DNA of 62,284 nt from JAAYLC01 sp035654795 (GCA_035654795.1 DASRWC010000006.1:1-62284); one strand, 5' to 3'. Shown: positions 44,416 to 53,703, numbered from the stretch's first letter. Numbers and translations: made by a program. Notes: generated by a model from the sequence alone, not told the origin.

Positions 44416-45732
44416 TTATCCTCCCGAAACTAGTTGCATTAACATGGCACAAATGATGGCGCCCACAGTTCCAATAGCATATCCAAAGACAGCTAAAAGA
44501 ACTCCTACTGTTGCCAAAGAAGGATGAAAAGCAGATGCCACTATAGGAGCAGAAGCGGCGCCACCCACATTTGCCTGACTTCCAATGGCAAGAAAAAAAT
44601 AAGGAGCACGAATGAGTTTGGCAACAAGAATCATTAACCCCGCGTGAACAGCCATCCATACCAAACCAATAATTATGAGTCCGAGGTTATCAAAAATCAT
44701 GGTCAAATCCATTTTCATTCCTATTGTTGCCACCAGTATGTAAATAAAAACACTTCCAAATTTACTTGCTCCGGCACCTTCATAAGTTTTTGCTCTAGTA
44801 AATGAAAGAAGAATTCCGATAATAGTGGTAATGCTTATCATCCAGAAAAAAGATGAATCAAGAAAGGTGAAAATATTTCTGGTGATACCGTGAGGCATTC
44901 TATTGACAATTTTTCCAAAATAGTCCCCAAAAAAATCGCCGCCAAGATGTGCTATGCTCACTGCTCCAAAGGTTATACCCATTAAAATCATAAGATCAGT
45001 AAGGGTAGGATTTCGGTCAACTTTTTTTGTGTATTCGGAAATGGAAGTTTTTAAACTTTCTATGGCAGAATTATCTGCCTTTAGCCACTTATCAATCTTG
45101 GCTGATTTTCCGATTCCTATAAGAATAATAGCCATCCAAATATTTGCCACCACAATGTCAACAAATACCATTCCTCCATAAAGTTTTTGATTGTATCCAT
45201 AAATTTCGAGCATGGCAGTTTGGTTTGCTCCGCCTCCTATCCAGCTTCCGGCAAGAGTAGAGAGACCTCGCCATACAGCATCGGCACCTTCGCCTCCTAC
45301 AGTTTCCGGAGAAAAGGTTCCTACCAATAATACAGCAATGGGACCTCCCAGAATAATACCTGCCGTTCCGGTTAAAAACATTATAAGTGCTTTTGGCCCA
45401 AGGTTTATTAAGCCTTTAAGGTCTATGCTTAATGTCATTAAAATGAGCGCTGCAGGGAGTAAATACCTGCTGGACATATAATATAACCCGGAGCTTCCCT
45501 TAAATGCTTCTCCGGCATCATTTACGGAAACCCATTCCGGACTTATGAGCCCGGCTGAAGTGAGTATAGCGGGGAATAAGTAAGCCAGAAACAGAGCGGG
45601 AATAATAGAATAGAATTTTTTCCAAAAACCGGATTTCTTAGATGAGGTGTAGAAAATAAAACCTAATACTGCCATCAATATCCCAAATACAATGGTGTCA
45701 TCAGTAAAAATAGGAGTAGTGTCTTCTATCAT
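44416..45732 (-). CDS. DUF819 family membrane protein
   Basis: A 438-residue protein with about 10-12 membrane helices. Family blocks: GGPIAVLLVG, LAGSWIGGGANQTAMLEIYG and IGSQANVGGAASAPIVASAFHP near the C terminus, typical of YjcL-like DUF819 proteins. They resemble anion transporters in topology, and the solute is unknown. It is not overlapping with either neighbour. Confidence 0.88.
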   Translation of the reverse strand: MIEDTTPIFTDDTIVFGILMAVLGFIFYTSSKKSGFWKKFYSIIPALFLAYLFPAILTSAGLISPEWVSVNDAGEAFKGSSGLYYMSSRYLLPAALILMTLSIDLKGLINLGPKALIMFLTGTAGIILGGPIAVLLVGTFSPETVGGEGADAVWRGLSTLAGSWIGGGANQTAMLEIYGYNQKLYGGMVFVDIVVANIWMAIILIGIGKSAKIDKWLKADNSAIESLKTSISEYTKKVDRNPTLTDLMILMGITFGAVSIAHLGGDFFGDYFGKIVNRMPHGITRNIFTFLDSSFFWMISITTIIGILLSFTRAKTYEGAGASKFGSVFIYILVATIGMKMDLTMIFDNLGLIIIGLVWMAVHAGLMILVAKLIRAPYFFLAIGSQANVGGAASAPIVASAFHPSLATVGVLLAVFGYAIGTVGAIICAMLMQLVSGG

Positions 45733-45778
45733 TTTGTCATTCTAATTTACGCAGAGTTAAAAGCGCGCAAATTACAAT

Positions 45779-46726
45779 TTATCTTGAACTATTTTTATGG
45801 ATAAATTTTGAAATAATTGCTGTAAGCTCCGGAATAATGGGAAGGTGATGAATGTTATAGGTTTTCTGGTTTTCCAGTCCCATATCATCTACCTTTTTAA
45901 GGATGTGATTCATTCCACGTATAATCTTCTTTTGTCCATCAGGTTTTGCCTTGGCTAATAGTTCAAGTTCTGATAACTGCACCTGAAAATCTTTATCTCC
46001 ATTGATAAGCAAAACAGGAATGTTCAATTTTTTGATTTCTTCTTTTGGATCATATTGCATCCAAGTAAGTAGAAAGGGCTGAATCTCTTTTCTAAGGATG
46101 GAAGCCAGTCCCGGGTCATATCCGGCAGCATAACCATTAGAACGGAGGTCGTCAAAGGCAATTCGAGCACTTTCCTTAAGTTGTGGGGCTTGAGCTTCCA
46201 ATTGATCTACAATTACATCGTCTATTTCCTGACCGGCCCCGGCAATGGAAATAAAACCATCAGCACCTTCTTTAGCCGCAATCATGCCAATTAAAGAACC
46301 TTGACTATGACCGATTATGAATATTTTTGAAAAACGCTCATCATTTTTGAAATGATGCAGCACATCAATGGCATCTTCTATAAAATCTCCAAAACGGATA
46401 TTTCTTTCCACTATATTTCTAGTTTGGATGAGCTTTATGAGTCTCTTGTCATATCTGAAAGTGGCAATATCATTTTCAACCAATTCTTCTGCGAGAAAAC
46501 GTAGTGAATTGTTCTTCATCATGGGCTGGTTTCCATCCCTGTCTGTGGGTCCGCTCCCTGCAATGATGATGGCCAAGGGAATAGGAGAGGTTTTTTGCGG
46601 CACTAAAAGAGTTCCACTTATAAGATGAGATATTTCAATTTCTTCCGAATTTGATGATGCGATTTGCCCCATTAAATAATGAGAAATAAAAAAAGTGAAA
46701 AACAGGAAGAAGCTTAATTTTTTCAT
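45779..46726 (-). CDS. Secreted alpha/beta hydrolase
   Basis: About 315 residues from ATG 46726, which starts a signal peptide. Hydrolase elements: IIAGSGPTDRDGNQP (oxyanion region), nucleophile elbow IIGHSQGSLIG, the acid in LLINGDKDFQV, and a histidine in RGMNHILKK. The SGPTDRDGN segment is typical of dienelactone-hydrolase-like or prolyl-oligopeptidase-like exported esterases. It would act on an ester or peptide in the periplasm. Confidence 0.88.
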   Translation of the reverse strand: MKKLSFFLFFTFFISHYLMGQIASSNSEEIEISHLISGTLLVPQKTSPIPLAIIIAGSGPTDRDGNQPMMKNNSLRFLAEELVENDIATFRYDKRLIKLIQTRNIVERNIRFGDFIEDAIDVLHHFKNDERFSKIFIIGHSQGSLIGMIAAKEGADGFISIAGAGQEIDDVIVDQLEAQAPQLKESARIAFDDLRSNGYAAGYDPGLASILRKEIQPFLLTWMQYDPKEEIKKLNIPVLLINGDKDFQVQLSELELLAKAKPDGQKKIIRGMNHILKKVDDMGLENQKTYNIHHLPIIPELTAIISKFIHKNSSR

Positions 46727-46822
46727 ATTAGCAACAGGATAATTATACAAAGGTATAAGAAAAAAAAGCTCGATTGGAAGTGCTTCTTTTCCAAATCGGA
46801 TTTAAAAATTGAGAAACGGTGG

Positions 46823-46830
46823 TATCTTTG
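46823..46830 (+). promoter_or_regulatory. Likely -7 element of the S1/P1 nuclease gene
   Basis: TATCTTTG is an exact TAnnTTTG match and stands 18 bases before ATG 46849. The -33 region shows only a weak TTT at 46801. Confidence 0.4.
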
Positions 46831-46848
46831 GAAAACAAACGCATTACA

Positions 46849-47625
46849 ATGAAAAAAATTTATACACTTTTTGTCATTTTTATCTGTCTTCCTTTCTCGA
46901 TCTATGCAGATGATTGGGGAAAAACGGGGCATAGAGCAGTGGGAGAAATAGCAGAAAAACATCTTTCTTTTAAAGCGAAAAATGCAGTTCGGGATTTACT
47001 CGACGGCCATACTCTTGCTTTTGTGGCCAATTTCGGAGACGATATTAAGAGTGATAGAAGCTATGATAAATACGGACCTTGGCATTATGTGAATTTTCCT
47101 TTTAATGCTCGATATGAAAACTCACCAAAAGACTCTAAAGGAGATATCATTTATGGCATCAATAAAGCCATAGAGGTTTTAAAGGATGAGAATTCCAATC
47201 GTGCAGATAAAATATTTTATCTAAAAATGTTGGTGCATTTTATTGGAGACCTTCATCAGCCTTTACATATCGGCTTAGCTGAAGACAGGGGGGGGAATAG
47301 AATCCAGGTAAGATGGTTTAACGAGGGGACAAATCTTCATACGGTATGGGATTCTAAAATGATCGACAGCTACCAGATGAGTTATACCGAACTGGCAGCC
47401 AATGTTGATAAGCTTTCTCCCCAGGAAATAGCCGAAATTCAAAAAGGAAACATTCTGGATTGGATGTATGATGTACGCGTGCTAACCCAAGACATATACA
47501 GCAATATTAAAGATGGGGATAAATTGAGCTATGAATACATGTTCAAGTATATGAACCCGTTGCGTACACAATTGCAAAAGGGAGGATTAAGATTGGCAGC
47601 TTTACTCAATGAGATCTTTGATTAA
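46849..47625 (+). CDS. S1/P1-family secreted nuclease
   Basis: A 258-residue zinc nuclease with a signal peptide ending near IYAD. The trinuclear zinc site is complete by eye: the N-terminal tryptophan and histidine in DWGKTGHRA, aspartate in NFGDDIKSD, WHYVNFP, LVHFIGDLHQPLHIG, and NLHTVWDSKM. It would degrade single-stranded DNA, RNA or 3'-nucleotides in the periplasm for phosphate or nucleoside scavenging. ATG 46849 gives the best signal peptide. Confidence 0.93.
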   Translation: MKKIYTLFVIFICLPFSIYADDWGKTGHRAVGEIAEKHLSFKAKNAVRDLLDGHTLAFVANFGDDIKSDRSYDKYGPWHYVNFPFNARYENSPKDSKGDIIYGINKAIEVLKDENSNRADKIFYLKMLVHFIGDLHQPLHIGLAEDRGGNRIQVRWFNEGTNLHTVWDSKMIDSYQMSYTELAANVDKLSPQEIAEIQKGNILDWMYDVRVLTQDIYSNIKDGDKLSYEYMFKYMNPLRTQLQKGGLRLAALLNEIFD

Positions 47626-47629
47626 AAAT

Positions 47630-47980
47630 TTATGTGTAAAGAAAGGCCCAAGCCACCAGCAGAAATTGCAGTGGTATCCTCAAGATCAAAATCCATTTTG
47701 GAAGTTTTAAGGATGCTTTTTCATTCTTAAGCATAAAAAAATGAATCGGCAGGAAAAGGATAAGGAGTGTAATTATTCCCCACGCAGCAACTGTTTGGGT
47801 ATTTTTATTCATGATCATAAATCCCAAAACCATTTCGGCCACACCACTAAGGATAACTAAAGTGCTATGGACGGGGAAAAATGGTGGGATTATTTTTTCA
47901 TAGATTTTTGGTTTTCTGAAGTGGTTTATTCCGGCCAACAGAAAAAGAATTCCCAATAAATATTGATGCCAAGGAATCAT
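47630..47980 (-). CDS. DoxX-like membrane protein
   Basis: A 116-residue protein with four hydrophobic helices. It begins WHQYLLGILFLLAGINHFRKP, and KIIPPFFPVHSTLVILSGVAEMVLG fits the DoxX family. Some members act in redox or thiosulfate chemistry; the role here is unknown. It follows the thioesterase gene by five bases on the same strand. Confidence 0.85.
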   Translation of the reverse strand: MIPWHQYLLGILFLLAGINHFRKPKIYEKIIPPFFPVHSTLVILSGVAEMVLGFMIMNKNTQTVAAWGIITLLILFLPIHFFMLKNEKASLKLPKWILILRIPLQFLLVAWAFLYT

Positions 47981-47985
47981 AAAAA

Positions 47986-48378
47986 TTATTTTGGAATAGT
48001 CACCGGGCGTTTATTTTCATCTATTGCTACAAAAGTAAATTCTCCTTTCACAGCCTTTTCTCTGTTTGGGGAATACATTTCTTCAATAAAAATATCTACT
48101 CTTACCTTGAGGCTGGTTCGACCTATATAGGTTACACGACCAATCAATTCTACAATAGTGCCTGCGGGAATGGGTTTTGTAAAATCAATTCTATCTGATG
48201 ACACGGTTACCATCCGTTGCCTGCTAAATCGTGTTGCGGTGATGAATGCAACCTCATCCATCAATTGCATGGCAGTACCTCCAAATAAAGTATCATAATG
48301 ATTGGTTGTGTTTGGAAAAACAGCTTTGAAAATTCTCGTTTCCGATTGGTCGATCCTTTCATCGAGAGTAAGGCTCAT
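47986..48378 (-). CDS. Acyl-CoA thioesterase (hot-dog, YciA-like)
   Basis: A 130-residue protein starting at ATG 48378; the longer frame would need TTG 48405. Family core: NHYDTLFGGTAMQLMDEVAFITA, in which the aspartate/glutamate region is catalytic, and MVTVSSDRIDFTKPIPAG. It hydrolyses short to medium acyl-CoAs in the cytoplasm. It is co-oriented with the DoxX-like gene. Confidence 0.92.
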   Translation of the reverse strand: MSLTLDERIDQSETRIFKAVFPNTTNHYDTLFGGTAMQLMDEVAFITATRFSRQRMVTVSSDRIDFTKPIPAGTIVELIGRVTYIGRTSLKVRVDIFIEEMYSPNREKAVKGEFTFVAIDENKRPVTIPK

Positions 48379-48507
48379 ACTTTGGACTTTAATATAGAGC
48401 TGCAAACTTATTCAATAAAAGGAATTAGACTCAGAAATTCACACGAAAGTACTATTTACTTCACCTTCTTTTTTTTGGAATATTGAATCAAATTTAAAAT
48501 CCCACTT

Positions 48508-49278
48508 ATGAAAACAACTATTAAATTTTTATTTCTATTATGCGCAATAACCGTGAGTGCGCAAAAGTATTCATCGGAAGAGAAGAAAATGTTGAATACT
48601 TATATGTTCAACCCCGGATTTGTTAAGCCTGCTACCAAAAAAGTTTCTACGCTAGTAACAAAAGACGGAAAGACCTATAGAGGATTCTGTAGGGGAGTAG
48701 ATTATAAAAAAGGTCAGATCATTGCCATTAATTTCAGAGACAGCGTGACCGATGAGAAAAAAAGTTTTTCGGCTGCCGAAATTGCAGAGGCTTGGCTTTA
48801 CGCAAGCGGATTTGAATCTTTTGGAAAATCTGCCGAATTAGCGAATAATTGGGGAGTTGGCCGCATATCGGGTAAAAAACTTCGTTCAAAAGATGCAAGT
48901 TATTTTGTAAATCAAAAAGTCAAACTGAAAAACAAAAAAGATGCTCGTGAAGTAGTTATGCAACTTGTAAATCCCGAATTTGATGACTACATTTCTTTCT
49001 TTCATGATTCTGAGGCAAAAGAAAGTAAAGGAGTAAAATTGGGCATGGGCCCCACATTGGGAGGCGGAGTCATTTTTTCTTATTATGTAAAGAAAGGCGA
49101 TCGTGTTTTCTGGCTACAGAAGAAGGATTTGAAAAAAGAATATGAATTTTTGTTCGGAGACAGTAAGAAATTTATGGAAAAGTATCCTCTTAAAGAAGTG
49201 AAATGGGAATGGCTTAGTGCCTTGGTTTTAGAATATACCAAAATGAAGATGGAAGAAGAAGGGAAACCTATTGGTTAA
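48508..49278 (+). CDS. Secreted protein of unknown function
   Basis: A 256-residue exported protein; the signal peptide ends at VSAQ (about residue 19). The mature part alternates beta-strand-like and charged stretches such as STLVTKDGKTYRGFCRGVDYKKGQ and is rich in lysine. No domain is recognised. It ends in a very strong terminator. Confidence 0.72.
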   Translation: MKTTIKFLFLLCAITVSAQKYSSEEKKMLNTYMFNPGFVKPATKKVSTLVTKDGKTYRGFCRGVDYKKGQIIAINFRDSVTDEKKSFSAAEIAEAWLYASGFESFGKSAELANNWGVGRISGKKLRSKDASYFVNQKVKLKNKKDAREVVMQLVNPEFDDYISFFHDSEAKESKGVKLGMGPTLGGGVIFSYYVKKGDRVFWLQKKDLKKEYEFLFGDSKKFMEKYPLKEVKWEWLSALVLEYTKMKMEEEGKPIG

Positions 49279-49299
49279 AAAATAGCAGCTGAAACCGGT

Positions 49300-49338
49300 A
49301 AAACTTCGGATATCTCATTTTGCGATATCCGAAGTTTT
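49300..49338. terminator. Strong bidirectional terminator
   Basis: A perfect 15-bp stem (49300-49314 with 49324-49338) closes a 9-nt loop and is followed by a T tract. It serves the secreted-protein gene and, on the other strand, the YqiA-like gene. Confidence 0.88.
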
Positions 49339-49351
49339 TTGATATTAAACA

Positions 49352-49849
49352 CTAAAAACTTCTAATTTTCTGGAAAAAAGATCTGACTTCTCTCTCAAAA
49401 ATATCTGCCGGAATTTGATGACCAAGGCTGTATAATATTTGAATATCATAATTTGTGTGCCTTTGAAGATTTTTCCCCAGGAAGTTGAGCGTGTCCACAG
49501 GTTTAATTACATCGTCTAATGACCCGAGTACAAAATATTTATAACTTAAATAGGGTTCGGGAATTGATGGAATTTTTTGAGAGACGGAGCGGGCTGCAAG
49601 CGCCGGGTTAAAAAGAAGAGCCGGAACTTGATACGTGTCAGCAATATAATATCCGGCAAACCCGCCCATGCTACTTCCGATTACTACAGAAATTTTTTCT
49701 TCGCGAAATTGCTCGGTGATTATAGAAATACTATCATACTGTTCTCTATAATCTATGGCCGGGGAAAAAATTTCTCCGTGTTTTTCAAGAATTTTCTCTT
49801 TCTCGGGTGATAAACTGCTGTCTAACCCATGAAGATAAAGGATATTCAT
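49352..49849 (-). CDS. YqiA/YcfP-family esterase
   Basis: A 165-residue alpha/beta hydrolase. Opening NILYLHGLDSSLSPEK, nucleophile elbow VIGSSMGGFAGYYIA, and a late histidine in SLGHQIP. E. coli YqiA is an esterase with short acyl preference. It follows the LigD polymerase gene by four bases, so it is the third gene of the split-LigD operon. A role in repair is not implied by its fold. Confidence 0.87.
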   Translation of the reverse strand: MNILYLHGLDSSLSPEKEKILEKHGEIFSPAIDYREQYDSISIITEQFREEKISVVIGSSMGGFAGYYIADTYQVPALLFNPALAARSVSQKIPSIPEPYLSYKYFVLGSLDDVIKPVDTLNFLGKNLQRHTNYDIQILYSLGHQIPADIFEREVRSFFQKIRSF

Positions 49850-49853
49850 TTGG

Positions 49854-50654
49854 TTATTTTTTTAGATTACTAATGTTGAACTGATCAGAGGCTTTTAAGT
49901 CATTTAGATGAGACCATGGTATAGGAGTAGCAATTCCACCTATGGCATTTGGTCTGAGGGAATATGGACATATAGCGGTTTGTCCATAAGCGTTCCTGAG
50001 ATAATCAAGAAAAATCTTTCCGTCTCTCTTGTCTTTTCGAAGCGCAGTTGTAAAGATTTCCGGATGATTTTTCTCCAGTCTTTGGGCATAAATTTTTGCT
50101 TCAGCCTTTGCTTCATCAAAAGATTTAGTTCGTCTGATTTTGTAGAAAACATGTAAACCAGACTGACCGGTGGTCATGATTTGGGGCTTTTCGCCTTTAC
50201 TTTTCAGGTGCTTACGAACTATTTTTGCCGCTTCTTTCACTTCATCAAAATTATTGCTGCTTGGATCCAGATCAAAAACTATTCGGTCCGGTTTATTAAT
50301 CATGTCTATTTTAGAACCCCAAATATGGAAACTTACAGTTCCTTGATTTACCAGATAGATTAGCGTTCGTTTGGTATTGCACACAACTTGAGAAATACTT
50401 TTTCCTTCAGTTTCAATTTCAACAGTTTTTACAAAAGTTGGAAAATAATCACTGGCATTTTTTTGATAAAATCCCTCTTCGTTTACACCGTTTGGAAATC
50501 GATGGAGCGTCAGAGGTCTGTCTTTCAGGAATTTGAGCATTTTGTCTGAAACCTTTTCATAATACTTCACCATCTCCAGCTTCGTAATGTTCAGAGCCGG
50601 ATAAATTATTTTATCCGGATGGGTAATTTCTATACCGGCAATATTTATTGACAT
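49854..50654 (-). CDS. LigD-type polymerase domain protein (AEP primase family)
   Basis: A 266-residue stand-alone polymerase domain of bacterial NHEJ LigD. Seen: GIEITHPDKIIYPA at the start, RIVFDLDPSS with catalytic D128 and D130, TGQSGLHVFYKI with the conserved histidine, and FLDYLRNAYGQT with the third acidic residue. It would add nucleotides at DNA breaks and fill gaps. The ligase domain that is normally fused is absent. The phosphoesterase protein is encoded 12 bases upstream. Confidence 0.93.
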   Translation of the reverse strand: MSINIAGIEITHPDKIIYPALNITKLEMVKYYEKVSDKMLKFLKDRPLTLHRFPNGVNEEGFYQKNASDYFPTFVKTVEIETEGKSISQVVCNTKRTLIYLVNQGTVSFHIWGSKIDMINKPDRIVFDLDPSSNNFDEVKEAAKIVRKHLKSKGEKPQIMTTGQSGLHVFYKIRRTKSFDEAKAEAKIYAQRLEKNHPEIFTTALRKDKRDGKIFLDYLRNAYGQTAICPYSLRPNAIGGIATPIPWSHLNDLKASDQFNISNLKK

Positions 50655-50666
50655 GTTTATATTGTT

Positions 50667-51266
50667 TTATTCACCTTCCTCTTTAGCTATCTGTGCCATT
50701 GTTCTTCCCGTAACCGCACTGTTGTTTTGAGTGCTCGCAGGTTCCTGACGAGAGTTGGCTTCAGAATCATTCATTTTTATTAGAAGCCAGTTGTCCTTCA
50801 TCGGTCCTTTTTTCATTTTTATCAGCGCATAACCGCCTTGTAGCTTCTTTCCTTGCAACCAAAATTCAAGAGTGCCCATCTTGTAAGATTCAGTAAGAGA
50901 GATCTCTTTGTCATCTTTGGTCTTTTTCAAATTTTTAAAAGTGCCTGTATCCCAGATCATCACAGTGCCACCGCCATATTCGCCTTCGGGAATGGTTCCT
51001 TCAAAATTCCCGTATTCTAAAGGATGATCTTCTGTGGGGATGGCCATTCGTTTCACCGAAGGATCGATACTTGGTCCTTTGGGAACCGCCCAAGATTTTA
51101 GAACGCCATCTATTTCAAGACGGAAATCATAATGCAAATTGGTGGCATCATGTTTCTGAATAACAAACGAAGGATTATCAGGATTGCCTTTTACCGTTCC
51201 GCCTTGAGGTTCTTTAGTTTTTGAGAAGTCTCTTTTCTCTTCATATTCGCTTTTGGTCTTGGTCAT
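50667..51266 (-). CDS. LigD-type 3'-phosphoesterase domain protein
   Basis: About 199 residues from ATG 51266. Metal and catalytic residues: FVIQKHDATNLHYDFRLEI (H39, H45, D47, R49) and the later PTEDHPLEYGNFEG (H81); GSGKNP-like lead-in is GGTVKGNPDNP. In LigD it removes 3'-terminal ribonucleotides or phosphates before joining. It is encoded as a separate protein, ahead of the polymerase-domain gene. No Ku gene is in the window. The C-terminal tail (about 170-199) is polar and disordered. Confidence 0.93.
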   Translation of the reverse strand: MTKTKSEYEEKRDFSKTKEPQGGTVKGNPDNPSFVIQKHDATNLHYDFRLEIDGVLKSWAVPKGPSIDPSVKRMAIPTEDHPLEYGNFEGTIPEGEYGGGTVMIWDTGTFKNLKKTKDDKEISLTESYKMGTLEFWLQGKKLQGGYALIKMKKGPMKDNWLLIKMNDSEANSRQEPASTQNNSAVTGRTMAQIAKEEGE

Positions 51267-51491
51267 AGAGATTTTATTCAAATTGTTTACAAGGTACAAA
51301 TACAATATGTGGAAAAGTTGTAATAAATTATTAAAGTTAATTTTACTAAACTTTTTAATAATAAAGAAATATATTTTATTCTTCCTGTTTTATTCTACAA
51401 ATCTTAACTTATCAAATGTTTTAAGGTGATAGAATTCAAGTACTTTTAAGGTGAAAAAATTACCACTCAAAATCCTTTAAAAAAATCAGCA

Positions 51492-52523
51492 ATGAAGACT
51501 ATAGTTTCTCGCTCCATTCCATTTAAAGATGTAATGAGCGACTTATCAAAAGAAATGGAAACAACTTTTTCCAATACTTGCGAAGAGTATTGTTTGAAAA
51601 TTCCGCCACACATCGGAAAAGGACAAATCAGAGGGATAAATTTTGGAGAAGGAATTGGTATGCTGCTTTACGATTGCACTTTTAATGTGGACACTGAAAT
51701 AAAATTTATTGTGAACAAAGTACACCCCTTAAAGTTTATCTATTGCGAAGAAGGCCAATTTGTTCAGCTTTTTGAAAAGTCAGACGAAGAACATCAAGTA
51801 GATGAATTACAAAATATTATAGTAGCCAGTCCGCAGCACAACGGACATATTCTTCGTTTTCGTGCCGGAGTCCGAACCAAAATCAACAATATTGAAATTG
51901 ATCGAAAGAAGTTTTATGAGACCATGGCTTGTGAAATAAATAATGCACAACCCGACATTAAAGCTTTGCTTGAGGATCTAAACGCAGAACAAGCTTTCTT
52001 TTTCCAAGGTAGTTATAGCCTAAAAACGGCAGATGTGTTTAATGAAATGAATGATTTTGTTGGGCAACCTTTTGAGAAAAACATCTTCATCCATAGCAAA
52101 ACCTATGAAATTTTGAATATTCAACTTATGGAATACCATGATGCACAGCTCGATGGAGGCCAACAGTCTGTTTTGCTCAAGAGAGAAGTTGATTCCATTT
52201 ATAAGGCATCAAAAATAATTGATGAAAATCTGGCATCAATGGGAACCATTCAGGAATTAGCGCGGGAAGTGGGCTTAAATGTCAATAAACTTCAAGCTGG
52301 ATTTAAGAGTATATTCAATACTACTGTCAATGGTTATATCCAAGATAGGCGTTTGTTGGAAGCAAGTAGTTTGATAAAAAACACGGATTTATCCTTTTCG
52401 GAAATAGCTTATAAAGTAGGAATCAGCAGTAAAAGCTATTTTTCCAAAATATTTCGAGACCGCTATGGTAAAACTCCTTCCGAAATCAGAGCCAGAATGA
52501 GAGGGCAATCTTCAAAATTCTAA
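51492..52523 (+). CDS. AraC-family transcriptional regulator
   Basis: A 343-residue regulator. The N-terminal ligand or oligomerisation half (1-230) is not recognised. The C-terminal AraC domain (about 240-340) has two helix-turn-helix units: TIQELAREVGLNVNKLQAGFK and LSFSEIAYKVGISSKSYFSKI, ending in YGKTPSEIRA. It is divergent from the LigD-like genes, with 226 bases between, and may control them or the SDR next door. Its stop overlaps the SDR stop by four bases. Confidence 0.9.
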   Translation: MKTIVSRSIPFKDVMSDLSKEMETTFSNTCEEYCLKIPPHIGKGQIRGINFGEGIGMLLYDCTFNVDTEIKFIVNKVHPLKFIYCEEGQFVQLFEKSDEEHQVDELQNIIVASPQHNGHILRFRAGVRTKINNIEIDRKKFYETMACEINNAQPDIKALLEDLNAEQAFFFQGSYSLKTADVFNEMNDFVGQPFEKNIFIHSKTYEILNIQLMEYHDAQLDGGQQSVLLKREVDSIYKASKIIDENLASMGTIQELAREVGLNVNKLQAGFKSIFNTTVNGYIQDRRLLEASSLIKNTDLSFSEIAYKVGISSKSYFSKIFRDRYGKTPSEIRARMRGQSSKF

Positions 52524-53368
52524 CTGCCCACCTGTTCGCCACCGTTTACGTGAATGAACTGACCGCTGATATAACTGCTGTCCTCGGAAGCGAGAAAAAC
52601 ATAAGCCGGCGCGACTTCACTGGGTTGCCCGGCTCTTTTCATGGGGGAATCTTGTCCAAAATCGGAGACATTGTCAAAAGTTGAAACAATAAGCGGCGTC
52701 CATATCGGTCCGGGAGCTACACCGTTTACGCGAATTTTCTTGTCCATCAAATTTTGGGAAAGCGAGCGGGTGAAGCTGGTTATCGCTCCTTTTGTAGCAG
52801 CATAATCTAAAAGATGATCGCTTCCGCGGAAAGAAGTAACAGAAGTTGTGTTCACAATCGCATCGCCTTCTTTCAAATGTTTCAGTGCTGCTTTGGTGAC
52901 TTCAAACATGGAGAAAATATTGGTTTTAAAAGTAGTTTCCAACTGCTCGCAACTTATCTCTTGCAGCGAATCCTTTGGAAACTGTATTGCAGCGTTGTTG
53001 ATGAGAATATTCAATTTGCCATATTGGGTTACGCACTTTTCAATGGCTTCCTTGCAAAACGCAGCATCTTTTAAATCGCCGGAAATTATCAGGCATTTTC
53101 GTCCTTCTTTTTCAACAAGCTTTTGAGTTTCTTTCGCATCCTTATCTTCTTCCAAATAAACGATTGCGATATCGGCGCCTTCTCGGGCAAAATGAACCGC
53201 CACACTTCTGCCAATTCCACTATCTCCACCGGTAATCAAGGCTACTTTGTTTATTAACTTATCACTTCCTTTATAGGAGTCGCGAATAATTTCAGGTTCC
53301 GGATGCATTTTATGCTGTTTCCCCGGTTGTGGTTGAGACTGCTCGGGAAATTCTTTTGGTTTGCTCAT
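52520..53368 (-). CDS. General-stress type short-chain dehydrogenase (GSP39/YhxC-like)
   Basis: A 282-residue SDR with the proline/glutamine-rich N-terminal extension (FPEQSQPQPGKQHKM) typical of Bacillus GSP39-like proteins. Cofactor loop is TGGDSGIGRSVA (46-57), NNAA at 124-127, and catalytic Y189-x3-K193. These SDRs are stress-induced; the substrate is unknown. A perfect inverted repeat (53416-53430) lies 48 bases upstream and might be an operator. Confidence 0.9.
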   Translation of the reverse strand: MSKPKEFPEQSQPQPGKQHKMHPEPEIIRDSYKGSDKLINKVALITGGDSGIGRSVAVHFAREGADIAIVYLEEDKDAKETQKLVEKEGRKCLIISGDLKDAAFCKEAIEKCVTQYGKLNILINNAAIQFPKDSLQEISCEQLETTFKTNIFSMFEVTKAALKHLKEGDAIVNTTSVTSFRGSDHLLDYAATKGAITSFTRSLSQNLMDKKIRVNGVAPGPIWTPLIVSTFDNVSDFGQDSPMKRAGQPSEVAPAYVFLASEDSSYISGQFIHVNGGEQVGS

Positions 53369-53415
53369 AGCTTTTCTTTTAAAAATACGGTTTCTGTAGG
53401 GTTCTGATTTATCGC

Positions 53416-53430
53416 TTAAACAATGTTTAA
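53416..53430. promoter_or_regulatory. Perfect palindrome, possible operator
   Basis: TTAAACA and TGTTTAA flank a single central base. It is positioned 48 bases before the SDR start codon. A dimeric regulator such as the nearby AraC-family protein is conceivable, but no link is shown. Confidence 0.3.
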
Positions 53431-53530
53431 CAGAAATAATCTTTCCGAAGAACTATTTTGTCGGAAGTAGGAACAAGTATCTTTTCAAATAAAACAGGAG
53501 AAATAATTGAAATAACAAGAGTATCTATAA

Positions 53531-53613
53531 AATCAATTACTTGGTTTTTCAAAATCAAGTAATTGATTGATAAATTTCAATTAATTGATTTTATAAAATG
53601 AATTAATTGAAAT
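53531..53613. repeat. Nested AT-rich inverted repeats
   Basis: The first repeat has 13-bp perfect arms at 53531-53543 and 53556-53568. The second has 13-bp perfect arms at 53574-53586 and 53601-53613, with a further palindrome (ATTTTATAAAAT) in its loop. The four arms share a CAATTAnTTGATT-like unit, so they also form partial direct repeats. Confidence 0.6.
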
Positions 53614-53674
53614 GTTTCCTATACTAAGAGAAGAAAGAATTACTCCTGTTATATCTTTCCACAATTCTATAAAA

Positions 53675-53703
53675 AGATGCCGTTCGACTGAGGAACGGCA
53701 TCT
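53675..53703 (-). terminator. Terminator of the 42-residue gene
   Basis: An 11-bp stem (53675-53685 with 53693-53703) closes a 7-nt loop, and T-rich sequence follows on the minus strand. Confidence 0.75.
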
